Part shown: in pieces, positions 11,300-23,725 of the stretch
Layout: each line of letters begins with the position of its first letter
How positions within the stretch are numbered: the first letter of the stretch is position 1
From: Haematobia irritans
Taxonomy: Eukaryota > Arthropoda > Insecta > Diptera > Muscidae
Length of the DNA stretch: 64,000 bases
Direction of reading: 5' to 3'
Assembly: GCF_050003625.1 (NCBI RefSeq)
Contig: NC_134401.1
Span: 66,309,242-66,373,241, forward strand
Program-made: the position numbers and the translations under genes
The notes under the pieces: model-generated
What the model was told of the DNA's origin: nothing
Seen by the model: the letters and a program-made list of their open reading frames with translations, nothing else
The model's database searches: none

Positions 11300-12035
11300 T
11301 TTATTTCATGTTAGCCTGATACCGAAACAGGCAATTAAGGTTCAAATGCATTATATCAAATTTTACAATTATTAATCGAGCTTTATGGACAGATTTATGC
11401 TATGTTCCCACCGACTCGTTTTCTTCATTCGTTTTTCCAAAACATTTCACCGTTCACACCGGGTTGAGATGTTTTAGTTTGATAGTAACCAAATTCACAT
11501 ATATGCAACCTATGTCCAAATAATTACCGCGAGCGCAAAGGGAAAAAATTTTTATGTTATTTTCACATGTCCATGTTCTTAAAAGCCTTTGTTTATTGTT
11601 TTTGTTTTTTCTATGAAACTTATTTCAATATTTTGACATATATTTTGAATAGGGTATGTTATTCGGGGTATATTCCAAATTAGGTGGGTTCACATTCTAA
11701 AATTGACGTGTTTTGGAGGAAAACTTGTGTTTTGAACTTGTTTTTTAGTATGGCGAAAACGACTCGTTTTGAAGTGCTTATAAAGGGAAAATATTTCAAA
11801 CCCCAAAACATGCTTGGTGAGAACACCGTATTAGATTAAGGAACATGATACGCTAGATACAAATCTATACACGCCTGGACTGCACATGTTTCGATTCGGG
11901 CGAATGAATCTTTCCACAGCCTTTAGTATAGATCTGGCTGTGAGAGATAACTCAATTTTGGGCTCTTTATGCTAACTCCTTATGGAGAAAACATTTGGGA
12001 ATTTTCCTCTTACAAATTGAATCATTTTTTCTCCC
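11300..12035. repeat. Unnamed dispersed repeat, copy 1 (interrupted)
   Basis: Runs from 'catgttagcctgataccg' to 'ttttctcccactgta'. The same sequence, without the insert at 11398-11830, recurs at 12291-12620. It contains no long ORF. The class is unknown. Confidence 0.6.
11398..11830. mobile_element. 433-bp TIR insert with TTA target duplication
   Basis: Absent from the second copy of the host repeat, where 'gacagatttagattaagg' is uninterrupted. Here TTA lies at 11395-11397 and 11831-11833. The ends are related as inverted repeats (left ..GTTCCCACC, right the inverse of ..GTTCTCACC). A 3-bp TTA duplication is characteristic of PIF/Harbinger elements. No ORF. Confidence 0.65.
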
Positions 12036-12290
12036 ACTGTATATCATCTTTTCATATAACTACAAGTCCCTTAATCTATTTTTATTTAGTTTTCTTACAC
12101 AGTAATGCAACAACACGAAATTTATTTTTAGAAAGCTAATTTGTTTGAATTCACCTAAGTGGTGAACAATCGAACAATGCCTTTTGTTTCTACAGTCAAC
12201 AACAACAACATGTGACAACTTACAGAAATTCTAACGCGTACATTAGTAGTGTTTTTCCTAGTTTTACGACGGGCTCTTCGTTGTTTATTA
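12036..12290. other. Short unassigned spacer between the two repeat copies
   Basis: AT-rich, with a small 'caacaacaacaacatg' run. No coding or structural feature seen. Confidence 0.4.
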
Positions 12291-12620
12291 TATTTCATGT
12301 TAGCCTGATACCGAAACGGGCAACGTCCAAATGCATTATATCTAATTGTACAATTATTAATCGGGTTTTATGGACAGATTTAGATTAAGGAACATGATTA
12401 ATAGAGTCATTGAAAAGAAAACGCCAGATACAAATCTATACAAGCCTGGACTGTACATGTTTCGATTCGGGCGAATGAATCTTACCACAGCCTTTAGTAT
12501 AGATCTGGCTGGGAGAGATAACTCAATTTTGGGCTCTTTATGCTAACTTCTTATGGAGAGAACATTTGGGAATTTTCCTCTTACATTTACAATTGAATCA
12601 TTTTTTTCTCCCACTGTATA
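12291..12620. repeat. Unnamed dispersed repeat, copy 2 (empty site)
   Basis: Matches 11300-12035 but carries the intact target 'cagatttagattaagg' (TTA at 12380-12382), proving that the 433-bp segment in copy 1 is an insertion. It also has about 30 bases ('agagtcattgaaaagaaaac') absent from copy 1. Confidence 0.65.
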
Positions 12621-12946
12621 AATGTTTTCTCCATAAAGGTGGGTACTATGTTTGTTGGCACGAAAAAAAACTTCACTTAACCATTCTTTCGCGTTGAAAA
12701 ATGAGAGTATTGACAATAGATTTCGAACGAAGAAAACAGCTATTTTGGAACTATTCTGCGTTTATTTCTCAGCAATTTAATTGACAACATCGCCAAACGT
12801 CATAATATTTTTACGTATACATACGCAGCAGCAGATTGTTTACATACACGCATTCATAATAATTTTTTTGAAGTGTTTTTCTACCAGTTTTTGAATTGTT
12901 TTGAACCAAATCTCACAAAGCACAGGACAATAATAATCCAAATGGA

Positions 12947-13780
12947 TTCCGTCAATTTGTTATGCAAACTTTTACATCTGAAGCAATTGACAATCCGTTC
13001 AGCAACAAACTTAATTCAGCAACAAAACAATTGGTGAAAAATGCTACTCGTTCATTGGAATATGCCGAAAAGAAGACACATAAGGAACAAAATCATCATA
13101 GTTTGAATAAAGTCGAATATCTTAAAATCGTCGTTATCACACCACCATGGAAAGACAAATGCATGTGAGAATTTTCAAGCAAAATTTAAAAATCATACAG
13201 GATTTGAATGCAAATGAGCGTGGTAGTGCCAAATATGGTATCACTGAATTTGCTGATTTGACCAGTACCGAATATAAACAACGTACCGGCATATGGCAAC
13301 GAGATGAGGGTAATGCTGCTTTAACCCCTTAAACTGAAATTCCAGACATTGAATTGCCCAAAGAATTCGATTGGAGAGAAAAGGTCAATGTGGCTCTTGC
13401 TGGGCTTTTAGTGTTACCGGCAATGTCGAAGATTTGCATGATGTCAGGATTGATAAACTGGAACAATATTCCGAGCAGGAATTATTAGATTGTGATACAA
13501 CAGATTCAGCTTGTAATGGTGGTTTGCCCGATAATGCTTATGATGCCATTGAGAAAATTGGAGGTTTAGGACTTGAACTTGAAATGAATTTCCCTATCAT
13601 GCACGCAAAGAACAATGCCGCTTCAATACATCGAAAATCCATGTTAAAGTAAAAGGTCATGTTGATTTACCCAAAAACTCATACATGTGGTGGCTGTCTG
13701 TACAACTCTTTGAAAGGTTTTTGTGCAGCCATCATGGAAATACAAACCATACCATTTCTCATACTTAATACCACCACTCC
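12947..13780 (+). pseudogene. Cathepsin F-like cysteine protease pseudogene
   Basis: Fragments in shifting frames give the propeptide (ERQMHVRIFKQNLK-like segment, AKYGITEFADLTSTEYKQRT, the GNFD-like region), then LPKEFDWRE, then GQCGSCWAFSVTGN with the catalytic Cys, EQELLDCDTTDSACNGGLPD, and pieces of the region just after. A stop lies at 13330, and about nine residues plus a frameshift are lost between FDWRE and GQCGSCWAF. The C-terminal half with the catalytic His and Asn is absent. It resembles fly cathepsin F (CG12163 type) rather than cathepsin L. It lies within a TIR element and a partial copy exists in that element's second copy. Confidence 0.8.
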
Positions 13781-14038
13781 ATACCCAATAAATTTTCATC
13801 TAGTTTTTTTATTCTCACATATATATTTTTTTCTTCGTCTTACGATATTGTTACTTCCTTATTATTTTTTGTCAAACGAAAGTATAGTGTATAATGTAAA
13901 GTTCAAATTCAATAAACTTAAGCCCATAACTCACGTTTAAGGGTAGTTCCTAAGCCAAAGTCACTGTTCCCGACTTATAATTCGTCACAAAGGGATGTTA
14001 GAGTTCTATACCAGAGAATATCTCAGTCACGTAATAAA

Positions 14039-15195
14039 ATCGGGCGGGCCGACTATATATGCACCAATTTGTGATCTACATTTTCGATACCATCTGAAAT
14101 CCTCCAAATTTATTGGGTGATATATATAAAGGTTTATGTTCCCATATACATACTTTTAAATCTGAACCGACAATATATTTAAGACTTCTTAGACATTTTT
14201 TGACTTAAAATTTAAGTCGGTTAAATCGGTTAACGCCCTATGGCGATTGATATTTATTAGAAATAAAGTTCAATTCGAGTCATTTTTACAAGTTTTCGAC
14301 TAACAGTGACGATTTTACAATGTATTTTGATCATTTTTCTCGAAATCAGAAAAAATATATATGGGAGCTATATCTAAATCTGAACCGATTTCAACCAAAT
14401 TTGGCACGCGTAGCAACAAAGCTAATTCTACTCCCTGTACAAAATTTCAACAAAATTCGAGTAAAAACTTGGCCTCTTTGGTCATATGAGTCTAAATCGG
14501 GCGAAAGATATATATGGGAGCTATATCTAAATCTGAACTAATTGTTTTCCTAGTGCAAAATTTTAAGCAAATTGCGCTAAAACTATGGCTTCTGTGATCA
14601 TATAGGTCCAAATCGGGACTTAAATCTGAATCGATTTCAATAAAATTTAGCACACTTGACTTTACTGCTAATTGTAATCCTAGTGCAAAATTTCAACCAA
14701 ATCAGGGTAAATCTCAGGCGTCTGGGCCCATATAAGTGCATATCGGAAGAATGATATATATGGGAGCTATATCCAAATCTGAACCGATTTCAATAAAATT
14801 TGGCACACTAGACTATACTACTAATTGTTCTCCTAGTGCAAAATTTCAACCAAATTGGGGTAAAACTTTGGCTTCTGGCCCCATATAAGTACATATCGGG
14901 CGAACGATATATATGGGAGCTATATCTAACTCTGAACCGATTTCTTCCAAAATCAATAGGGTTCTATTCTGATCCAAAACACATAATTGTGTCAAATTTG
15001 AAGTCGATTGGGCTTAAATTGCGACCTAGGCATTGATTACAAAAATGTGTTCACAGACAGACGGACATGGCTATATCGACTCAGGAACCCACCCTGAGCA
15101 TTTTTGCCAAAGACACCATGTGTCTATCTCGTCTCCTTCTGGGTATTGCAAACATATGCACTAAATTATAAAACCCTGTATAGGGTATAACTTTT
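14039..15195. repeat. Calyptrate-type interspersed repeat inside the cathepsin-bearing element
   Basis: Begins 'cgggcgggccgactatatat', contains several tandem-like modules 'tatatgggagctatatctaa' followed by 'tctgaaccgatttca', and ends after 'cagacggacatggctatatc' and 'gggtataact'. Copy 2 of the host element lacks it, so it is a later insertion. Confidence 0.7.
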
Positions 15196-15870
15196 TATTT
15201 ATGTGGCATAAACATTTACCATTTATTTTTGGTATAACTTTGTTCAGACCAACTAATTTTATTTTTGGAACATAGCAAATTATTCTTGTGATTCCATTCG
15301 TTGCAACCATAGTACTGCATCATCAATAGCACTGCCTCCTTTATATTTACCATGAAATGACAGCATAAATTGTGTTTATTATCCCGATGCCCAGTAAAAA
15401 GAAACGATTGTAAAATGAACATCGCTAAATAGAGCTTTATTTGTTAACATTTTTCTATAAATGTCGTGTTATATACATTATTTCTATTCAATCATGTAGT
15501 AGGGGGCGGCTAGATGGTGGTTGCTAGTTTATTACGAAAATACCACTCCATGTTATATTTATTTCGTCAATTGATCGTATAACAATTTTAAATAACAACG
15601 CGAACCACTTTTGCATTATAATTTAACACAAATCATTTGAACAAATAAATTATTTCTTAATTCGCATTACAAATGGCGCCATGTTTTCAAACTAACTAAT
15701 CTCAACATATGGAAGGATTTAACACGACCTAATTAGGGACTATGCGCTTTATGTCACTTTTTCAACTCGAAAAAAAACAAAGTACCACAAACGAAAAAAT
15801 ATTTCGGTAGTTTTTCGCATTTTTGGTTTTGTATGGGATTTCGCTGCGGAAACCGAACATAGTACCTACC

Positions 15871-18800
15871 TTTACATAAAATGCAGGACACTCACACAAG
15901 AGGTGTTTTATTGATTCCTTTTCCTCCGCATCATGACAGCTCATACAATAGACATTATACTTCGCACCAATAGTTTTTGCAAAATCGCTTATCAGGCAGC
16001 GACCCGTTATAGCAGATATCAGGAGTGGTATCTGGCGTCTCGAGAACACTAGCATATCTAGTGTGCGGTTTAAGTTTAAATGGGGCCATATTTGCTTGGT
16101 GTCGTTACAACCCTTACAATTCTCCCATCGAACATTTGCCATCATGACAGCCTTCTCACGCAGTAAGAGCTTGCAGGTAGTCAGAGGCATACCAACAGAT
16201 TCTAGTTCCCCTGGAATATGTAAGGTAGTTCCTAGCCTTGCTAGCTCATCTGCTTCGCAGTTCTCCGGTATGTTCCTATGGGCAGGCACCCATATTAGGT
16301 GAATATTGTGCTGCTCAGCCATCTCATTGAGAGATTTGCGGCAGTCGATGGCCGTTTTCGAGTTGAGGAACACAGAGTCCAAGGATTTTATTGCAGGTTG
16401 ACTGTCTCAGTATATATTAATACCAATATTGTTTGGATCATTACTTCTCAGCCAATTCACCACTTCTCTTATTGCTAATATTTCAGCCTGAAAAACACTA
16501 CAGTGATCAGGTAATCTTTTCGCTATTCGAAGTTTAGAATATACTCCGAAACCCACTTGGCCATCCAATTTGGAGCCATCAGTGTAGAAATCTATATATC
16601 TTTTATTCCCCGGGGTCCGTGTACACCACGCCTCACTGTTGGGAATTAGAGTCTCAAACTTTTTGTCGAAAAGTGGACTCGCCAAAGTGTAATCCACTAC
16701 GTTAGGCACATCTGGCATTATTTTGAGGACCACAGCGATAGCTCGCGCAACCGCACAGCCGTTGTTGCAGCTGACTGTTTGGCCAAAATGTCTAAAGGCA
16801 ATAGATGCAGTATGACATTATGGGAGTTTGTTCCTGTCTTGCTGAATGCACCTGAGATACACAAGCACGCCATACGCTGAACTTTGTCTAAACTTGTCGG
16901 CTGGTGAAGTGCCGGCCATCAGACCACAACACCATATAGCATTATAGGTCTAAGCACTGCCGTGTATAGCCAATATACAATTTTTGGTCCCCACTTTTTC
17001 CCTATTGCCTTTTTGCACGAGTATAAAGCTACCGTTGCTTTCCTCGCCCTTTCTTCAATATTAAGCTTAAAGTTCAGCTTCCTGTCCAAAATAACGCCAA
17101 GGTATTTTGCACACTCCCTAAAGGGAATTTCAATACCCCCTAAGGAAATGGGCCTAACCGTGGGAGTTTTGCGGTCTTTGCAGTACATGACTATTTCTGT
17201 ATTTGCAGGATTTACCCCAAGACCATTATCTTTCGCCCATTTCTCAGTCATCCGGAGGGCTCTCTGTATAATATCTCTAACTGTTGATGGGAATTTTCCC
17301 CTGGCTGCTAGCGCCACATCATCTGCGTATGCCACCACCTGTATCCTTTCTTTTTCTAGGGAAACCAGAAGGTCGTTTATAGCAAAATTCCAAAGAAGAG
17401 GTGATAGAACTTCTCCTTGAGGAGTGCCTCTGTTCACATACCTTTGTATGTTTACTTGTCCTAGTGTGGCTGAAATACGTCTCTTCCTTAGAAGTTCGTC
17501 TAACAGCCTAAGTATACCTGGATCAACATTCAGAGTTGTCAGTCCATTTAATATCGAGCTCGGATGGACGTTATTGAACGCCCCTTCGATGTCTAGAAAT
17601 GCCACGATTGTGTATTCTTTGACAGATAGTGAGCTTTCAATAAAGCTGACTAGTTCATGTAATGCGGTCTCAGTAGACCAGCCCTTCGAGTATGCATGTT
17701 GTCGTTTCGAGAGCAAACTTGAATCGACGCTAGTTCGAAGATAAATATCTATCATCCTCTCCAGAGTCTTAAGTAGGAATGATGATAAGCTGATTGGTCG
17801 GAAATCCTTCGCATTCGAGTGGGAGGCTTTTCCCGCTTTAGGTATGAAAACTACTTTTGATTCCCTCCACTTTCGTGGAATATATGCTAAGTTGATACAT
17901 CCTATATATATCGCCGACAACCAGGGGATAATTCTGTCAGCCACCGCTTGTAACTCCGCCGGAATAATTCCATCAGGTCCAGGGGATTTGAATGATCCAA
18001 AGCTATTTAACGCCCATTTTATTCTAGATTCTGATACAATTTCCGGGAAAATGTGTGTCCAATAGTACCTCCAGCGTCTCCTCACTGGACGTTGCCCAAT
18101 TGCCCTCCGATGTTTTAATGAAACCTGGAGCGGAGCTCGTGGATGCTAGCACCTTCCGTAGTCTGGAAGCCTCGGACGTATTCTCAATGCTGCTGCAGTA
18201 ATCATTCCATGAGTTATGCTGAGCCTTTCTCAGTTCTCGCTTGTAACCTCTCAGATCCTTCTTGTAAGCGTCCCAATCCACAAGAGCTCTGGTGGACTTT
18301 GCTTTGTTAAAGAGCTTCCTGCACGATTTCCTCATATTACCTAACTCCGTAGACCACCATGGTGTTCGATTTTTCTCCCTTGGCTTCCCTTTAGGGCATG
18401 CAGCTTTCAGTGAAATGTTGAAGGCCTTAGTAATCCTCTCCACTGCGTGTTCGACAACTTCCACAGTGCTCATGTTTGTCTCTGGTATTTCCGGTATCAT
18501 CATATTGAACGATTCCCTATACCGAAACTGATGTAGCGATGATCTGTGAAGCTATGTGCCCTCAAAACTTGCCACTCAGATATCTTATCATTCAGTTCCG
18601 GAGAGGTCAACGTTACGTCCAAAACCTCTTGTCTGTTCCTGGTGACGAAGGTTGGTGCATCTCCCTTATTGCAAACTACCAGGGTAGTACGCAAAATAAA
18701 CTCTATTAGCGACTCTCCCCTTGCATTAGTATCACTACTTCCCCAAATACTATGATGTGCATTTGCATCGCATCCCATTATGAGTTTTGTCTTTGTTTTT

Positions 18801-19150
18801 AGTGACTCCTCAACTAAGGTCTTAACGGCACAGGGTGGCGTCTCCCTATCATGTCCCATGTAGACCGAAGATACCCAATATTTGCATGTGGATATCTCTA
18901 GACTGGCTACGACAGTGTCTGCATTGCTCAATGAAGGAAGCAGAAACAAGTTTAGTTCGTTTTTAGCAATTATACATGCTCGATTTATATCGTTACCGGT
19001 ATTATGCAAAAGTTGGAAACCCGGAGTGCTTAATTCACAGATCTTGTTCTTATATACATATGTAGGGTTCTTGAATAAGAACTATATCTATGTCTCCTTT
19101 CATCAGGAGAACTTTTAAGGCAGCACAAGCGGCCTTACAATGGTGAAGAT
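15871..19150 (-). pseudogene. LOA copy B: ORF2 (EN-RT-RNase H), 3' truncated
   Basis: Minus-strand frames give the endonuclease (18500-19009, with MGCDANAHHSIWGSSDTNARG and SFTDHRYISF), a linker (18024-18503), the RT (16919-18085, with FRPISLSSFLLKTLERM, FLDIEGAFNN, GTPQGEVLSPLLWN and the catalytic YADD), RNase H in two pieces (16407-16733; 16382 downward, with DSVFLNSKTAIDCRKSLNE) and part of the C-terminal knuckle CMSCHDAEEKESIKHLLCEC. About five frame changes break it. The 3' end is cut at 15871 within the knuckle region. Confidence 0.8.
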
Positions 19151-19378
19151 TTATCTGGAGGAACCGTAGAACCATCCAAATATTCAACCACCGTCACATC
19201 AGCCGCTTCAATTGAGTCATCAAGGGCTTCCTCTTCACAGATCTCGGTGACTCTCACAATCCGCGGTTCAGCCTGTTGAGCCTGTAGAAACTTCCCGCAT
19301 ATGATTTTCGCCATAGTCTGCAGGTTTTATGTCTCCTTCGGCTTCGCTAGGAGATTTTTGCACTGCTGATTCTACCGG

Positions 19379-22300
19379 GTATCTTCGGTCTATATGGGAC
19401 ATGACAGGGAGATGCCTCCATGTGCCGTTAAGACCTTAGTTGAGGAGTCACTGAAAACAAAGACGAAACTCATTATGGGATGCGATGCGAATGCGCATCA
19501 TAGTATATGGGGAAGCAGTGATACTAATGCAAGGGGAGAGTCGCTAATAGAGTTTATTTTGCGTACTAATCTGGTAGTTTGCAACAAGGGAGATGCCCCA
19601 ACCTTTGTCACTAAAAACAGGCAAGAGGTTTTGGACATCACCTTGGCCTCGCAAGAACTGAATGAAATGATATCTGAGTGGCATGTTTTAAGTGAACACA
19701 GCTTCTCAGATCATCGCTACATCAGTTTCAAATTTGATGTTCATATCACCAAGACCATATTTTCGCCAAATGTTAGGAAAGCTGACTGGAATAGGTATAG
19801 GGAATCGTTCAATATGATGATACCGGAAATAACAGAGACAAATATGAGAAATGTGCAAGATATCGAACACGCAGTGGAGCGGATTACTAAGGCCTTCAAC
19901 ATCTCACTGAAAGCTGCATGCCCTAGAGGAAAGCCAAGGGGGAAACATCGACCACCATGGTGGTCTACGGAATTAAGAAATATGAGGAAATCCTGCAGGA
20001 AGCTCTTTAACAAGGCAAAGTCCACCAGAGCCCCTGAGGACTGGGACGCTTACAAGAGGAATCTGAGAGGATATAAGCGAGAACTGAGAAAGGCTCAGCA
20101 TAACTCTTGGAATGACTACTGCAGCAGTATTGAGAATACGTCCGAGGCTTCCAGACTACGGAAGGTTCTAGCATCCACCAACTCCGCTCCAGGTTTCATT
20201 AAAACATCGGAGGGAAATTGGACAACGTCCAGTGAGGAGACGCTGGAGGTGCTATTGGACACACATTTCCCTGGGAATCAGACGGTTGAACCATGTACTG
20301 GCGGTGCCACAGTTGCTCAGCGGTCGTTTCCTGTCGAGGAAATTGTATCGGAAACTAGAATAAGATGGGCGCTAAATAGCTTTGGACCATTCAAATCCCC
20401 CGGACCTGATGGAATTACTCCGGCGGAGTTACAAGCTGTAACTGACAAAATTATCCCCTGGTTGTCAGTGATATATAAAGGATGTATCAACTTATCATAT
20501 ATCCCAGGAAAGTGGAGGGAAACAAAAGTCGTTTTCATACCTAAAGCGGGAAAAGCCTCTCACTCGAGGGCGAAGGATTTCCGACCAATCAGCTTATCCT
20601 CATTCCTACTTAAGACTCTGGAGAGGATGATAGATATTTATCTTAGAACTAGCATCGATTCAAGGTTGTTCTCGAAAGGACAGCATGCATACTCGAAGGG
20701 CAGGTCTACTGAGACCGCACTACATGAACTAATCAGCTTTATTGAAAGCTCACTATCTGTCAAAGAATACACAATCGTGGCGTTTCTAGACATCGAAGGG
20801 GCGTTCAATAATGTCCATCCGAGCTCGATATTAAATGGACTGACAACTCTGAATGTTGATCCATGTATACTCAGGCTGTTAGACGAACTGCTAATGAAGA
20901 GACGTATTTCAGCCACACTAGGACAAGCAAACATACAAAGGTATGTGAACAGAGGCACTCCCCAAGGAGGAGTTCTATCACCTCTTCTTTGGAATGTTGC
21001 TATAAATAGCCTTCTGGTTACTCTAGAAAAAGAAAGGATAAAAGTGGTTGCATACGCAGATGATGTGGCTCTGGCAGTCAGGGGAAAATTCCCATCCACA
21101 ATCAGAGATATTATTCAGAGGGCCCTCCGGATGACTGAGAAATGGGCGAAAGACAATGGTCTTGGGGTAAATCCTGCAAAGACAGAATTAGTCATGTACT
21201 GCAACGATCGCAAAACTCCCACAGTTAGGCCTATTTCCTTAGGGGGTATTGAAATTCCCGTTGGTGAATGTGCAAAATACCTTGGCGTTATTTTGGACAG
21301 GGAGCTGAACTTTAAGCTTAATATTGAAGAAAGGGCGAGAAAGGCAACTGTAGCTTTGTACTCGTGCAAAAAGGCAATAGGAAAAAAGTGGGGACTGAAA
21401 CCAAAAATTGTGCATTGGCTATACACGGCAGTGGTTAGACCTATAATGCTATATGGTGTTGTAGTCTGGTGGCCGGCACTTCAGAAACCGACTTGTTTAG
21501 ATAAAGTTCAGCGTATGGCGTGTTTGTGTATTTCAGGCGCATTCAGCAAGACAGGAACAAATTCCCTTAATGTCGTGCTGCATCTATTGCCTTTAGACAT
21601 TTTGGCCAAACAGTCAGCTGCAACAACGGCTGTGCGGTTGCGCGAACTATCGCTGTGGTCGGAAAAAGGTTACGGTCACAGTTCTGTCCTCAAAATAATG
21701 CCAGATGTGCCTAACGTAGTGGATTACACTTTGGCGAGTCCACTTTTCGACAAAAAGTTTGAGACTCTAATCCCCAACAGTGAGGCGTGGTGCACACAGA
21801 CCCCGGGGAATAAAGAATATATAGATTTCTACACTGATGGCTCCAAATTGGATGGACAAGTGGGGTTCGGAGTATATTCTAATGATCTGGATCTTCGAAT
21901 AGCGAAAAGATTACCTAATCACTGTAGTGTTTTTCAGGCTGAAATATTAGCAATAAGAGAGGTGGCGAATTGGCTGAGAAGTAATGTTCCAAAAATGTGG
22001 GCATTAAGATATACTCAGACAGTCAACCTGCAATAAAATCCTTGGACTCTGTGTTCCTCAACTCGAAAACGGCCATCGACTGCCGCAAATCTCTCAATGA
22101 GATGGCTGAGCAGTACAATATTCACCTAATATGGGTGCCTGGCCATAGGAACATACCGGGGAACTGCGAAGCGGATGAGTTGGCAAGGCTAGGGACTACC
22201 TTACATATTCCAGGGGAACTAGAATTTGTTGGTATGCCCCTAGCTACCTGCAAGCTCATGCTGCGTGAGAAGGCTGTTATGATGGCAAATGTTCGATGGG

Positions 22301-22812
22301 AGAATTGCAAGGGTTGTAACGACACCAAGCAAATATGGCCCCATTTCAACTTAAACCGCACACTAGATATGCTAATGTTCTCGAGACGTCAGATATCACT
22401 CCTGATATCTGCTATAACGGGTCGCTGTCTGATAGGCGATTTTGCAAAAACTATTGGCGCGAAGTATAATGACTATTGTATGAGCTGTCATGATGCGGAG
22501 GAAAAAGAATCAATTAAACACCTCTTGTGTGAGTGTCCTGCATTTTGTGTAAAGCGCAAGCAACTTTTAGGAGCATATAGCTTCAGATTACTGGCGGATC
22601 TGGAAAACGTTAACTTAAGCAGTCTGCAACTGTTTTTGGAACAATCTGGTTGGTTCAACAAAGAAAATAATCAAGAAGGTTCAGCGGTTAAAACTAGAAG
22701 TGCCCATATGTAATAGGTACTTTTAGTTAATGTGGTATCACAATGGACTGAATAGTCTAAGTGAGCCTGAATCTTAATCAGGCTGCCACCTTAACCTAAC
22801 CTAACCTAACCT
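19379..22812 (+). mobile_element. LOA-clade LINE copy C, 5'-truncated, nested in copy B
   Basis: Starts inside the endonuclease domain and runs to the 3' end in TAACC repeats (22794-22812). Both sides carry the perfect 10-bp duplication attctaccgg (19369-19378; 22813-22822), derived from ORF1 of copy B. This proves a single retrotransposition event with ordinary 5' truncation. Orientation is opposite to copy B. Confidence 0.95.
19394..22713 (+). pseudogene. LOA copy C: ORF2, one frameshift from open
   Basis: The first frame (19394-22036, 880 codons) covers the second part of the APE-type endonuclease (GCDANAHHSIWG, SDHRYISF), the RT (RPISLSSFLLKTLERM; FLDIEGAFNN; GTPQGGVLSPLLWN; catalytic YADD at about codons 557-560) and the start of RNase H (IDFYTDGSKLDGQVGFGVYS). 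One missing A in the run near 21992 (compare copies A and B) shifts to the second frame (21997-22713), with the rest of RNase H (YSDSQPAIKSLDS; HRNIPGNCEADELARLG) and a CX2C-H-C-like end CMSCHDAEEKESIKHLLCEC. The N-terminal endonuclease is missing, so it could not move by itself. The shift could also be a base-calling error. Confidence 0.85.
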
Positions 22813-22822
22813 ATTCTACCGG

Positions 22823-23725
22823 AGGCTTCTCCGTTTCGGAATCCTTTGGCTGATCGCTTTTGTATACCTTCATATGGATGTCATGAAAGCCATAACTTAC
22901 ACGTCCTTGGGTCTGGGCTAGATGTGGCAGCGACTCTATGTTTAATATAAACACCGCATGTCGTCTTGGTCCATCCACCTCATCCAAACGACCAACCTTC
23001 CAATCGGCGGTTGGAAGATCTGGGTTACATTCTGTTAGTCTCTCTAGTATTGACTCAGGATCAGGAGGGTTTGCCGGTATCCATGCATGTGCTCTAGGTT
23101 TAGCCGGTATGTCTTTTTTATCGACTAACTCCAAATCCATAGACCTCTGGTCCGCAAAAGCTATTAACTTATATCGTCCTTGATACCATCCAGCATCTTG
23201 CCGTCGAGGACTTGGTCCGGGAAACTTTTTTCGCACCTCTGGGTAGACACCAGACATCGCGTTCTGAATTTCCCCCCATTTTTGCCTTAGAATCATACCG
23301 TCCAATGCTCCTTTATTAATAATAGCCATCACAAGGCTGTCTTTTGCAACTGAGGCAAACGATCTTTGATCCCGTTTAGAGGATGACAGCTCATCCGGTG
23401 ATCGTTCCCTCTTTCCAGCTTCAAGAATTCCTTGAGCCCATTTTAAGGAATCGCCTTGCTTAGCCGACAACGTGCTTGGGTCGACTGATCCTAATTTCTT
23501 TAGGATAAACAAAGCGTTTCTTCGTTCCTTGAATCTCTTTCGAGAGGGATTGCCACCTTTTGATGTCATCACCTTAGAAAAGGTTCGACTTGCCAAAGTG
23601 TCACCGCCAGTCGGCCCGTCTACAGGTCGACTAATTGGGCCTAACTCTTGGTCATAGCCCAAATTTATAACTCCAGTCGATACCCTTCCACTGGGCCCTG
23701 AAGTTACCAACCCAGTGGATGTCAC
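22823..23725 (-). pseudogene. LOA copy B: ORF1 (DUF4780-like), main part
   Basis: About 300 codons. The N-terminal half is Ser/Arg/Lys-rich; the C-terminal half (from KKFPGPSPRRQDAGWYQGRYK through DLPTADWKVGRLDEVDG to HAVFILNIESLPHL and RVSYGFHDIHMKVYK) resembles the DUF4780 domain common in ORF1 of fly LINEs. The frame ends artificially at KPPVE where copy C was inserted; the last about 75 codons lie at 19378 down to 19151 and contain a frameshift. Likely role: RNA binding in the retrotransposition particle. Confidence 0.7.

Larger units (their letters stand above)
12638..15870. mobile_element. GGTG-tipped TIR element carrying cathepsin F sequence, copy 1
   Basis: The left tip reads GGTGGGTACTATGTTTGT and the right tip is the inverse of GGTAGGTACTATGTTCGG. 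Copy 2 (30502-32162, opposite orientation) shares both ends, the segment next to each end, and a middle block. Between the ends this copy holds a cathepsin F-like pseudogene and an inserted dispersed repeat (14039-15195). At the right end it interrupts LOA copy B within the C-terminal knuckle coding sequence. Flanking pentamers (ATAAA, TTTAC) do not match, and LOA sequence does not resume on the left, so this locus has also lost DNA. No transposase identified; a conserved 50-codon ORF lies at 15216-15422 (minus). Confidence 0.65.

Noticed and set aside
12947..13780. Working cathepsin gene
   Set aside because: In-frame stop, frameshifts, deletion beside the catalytic Cys and missing C-terminal half.
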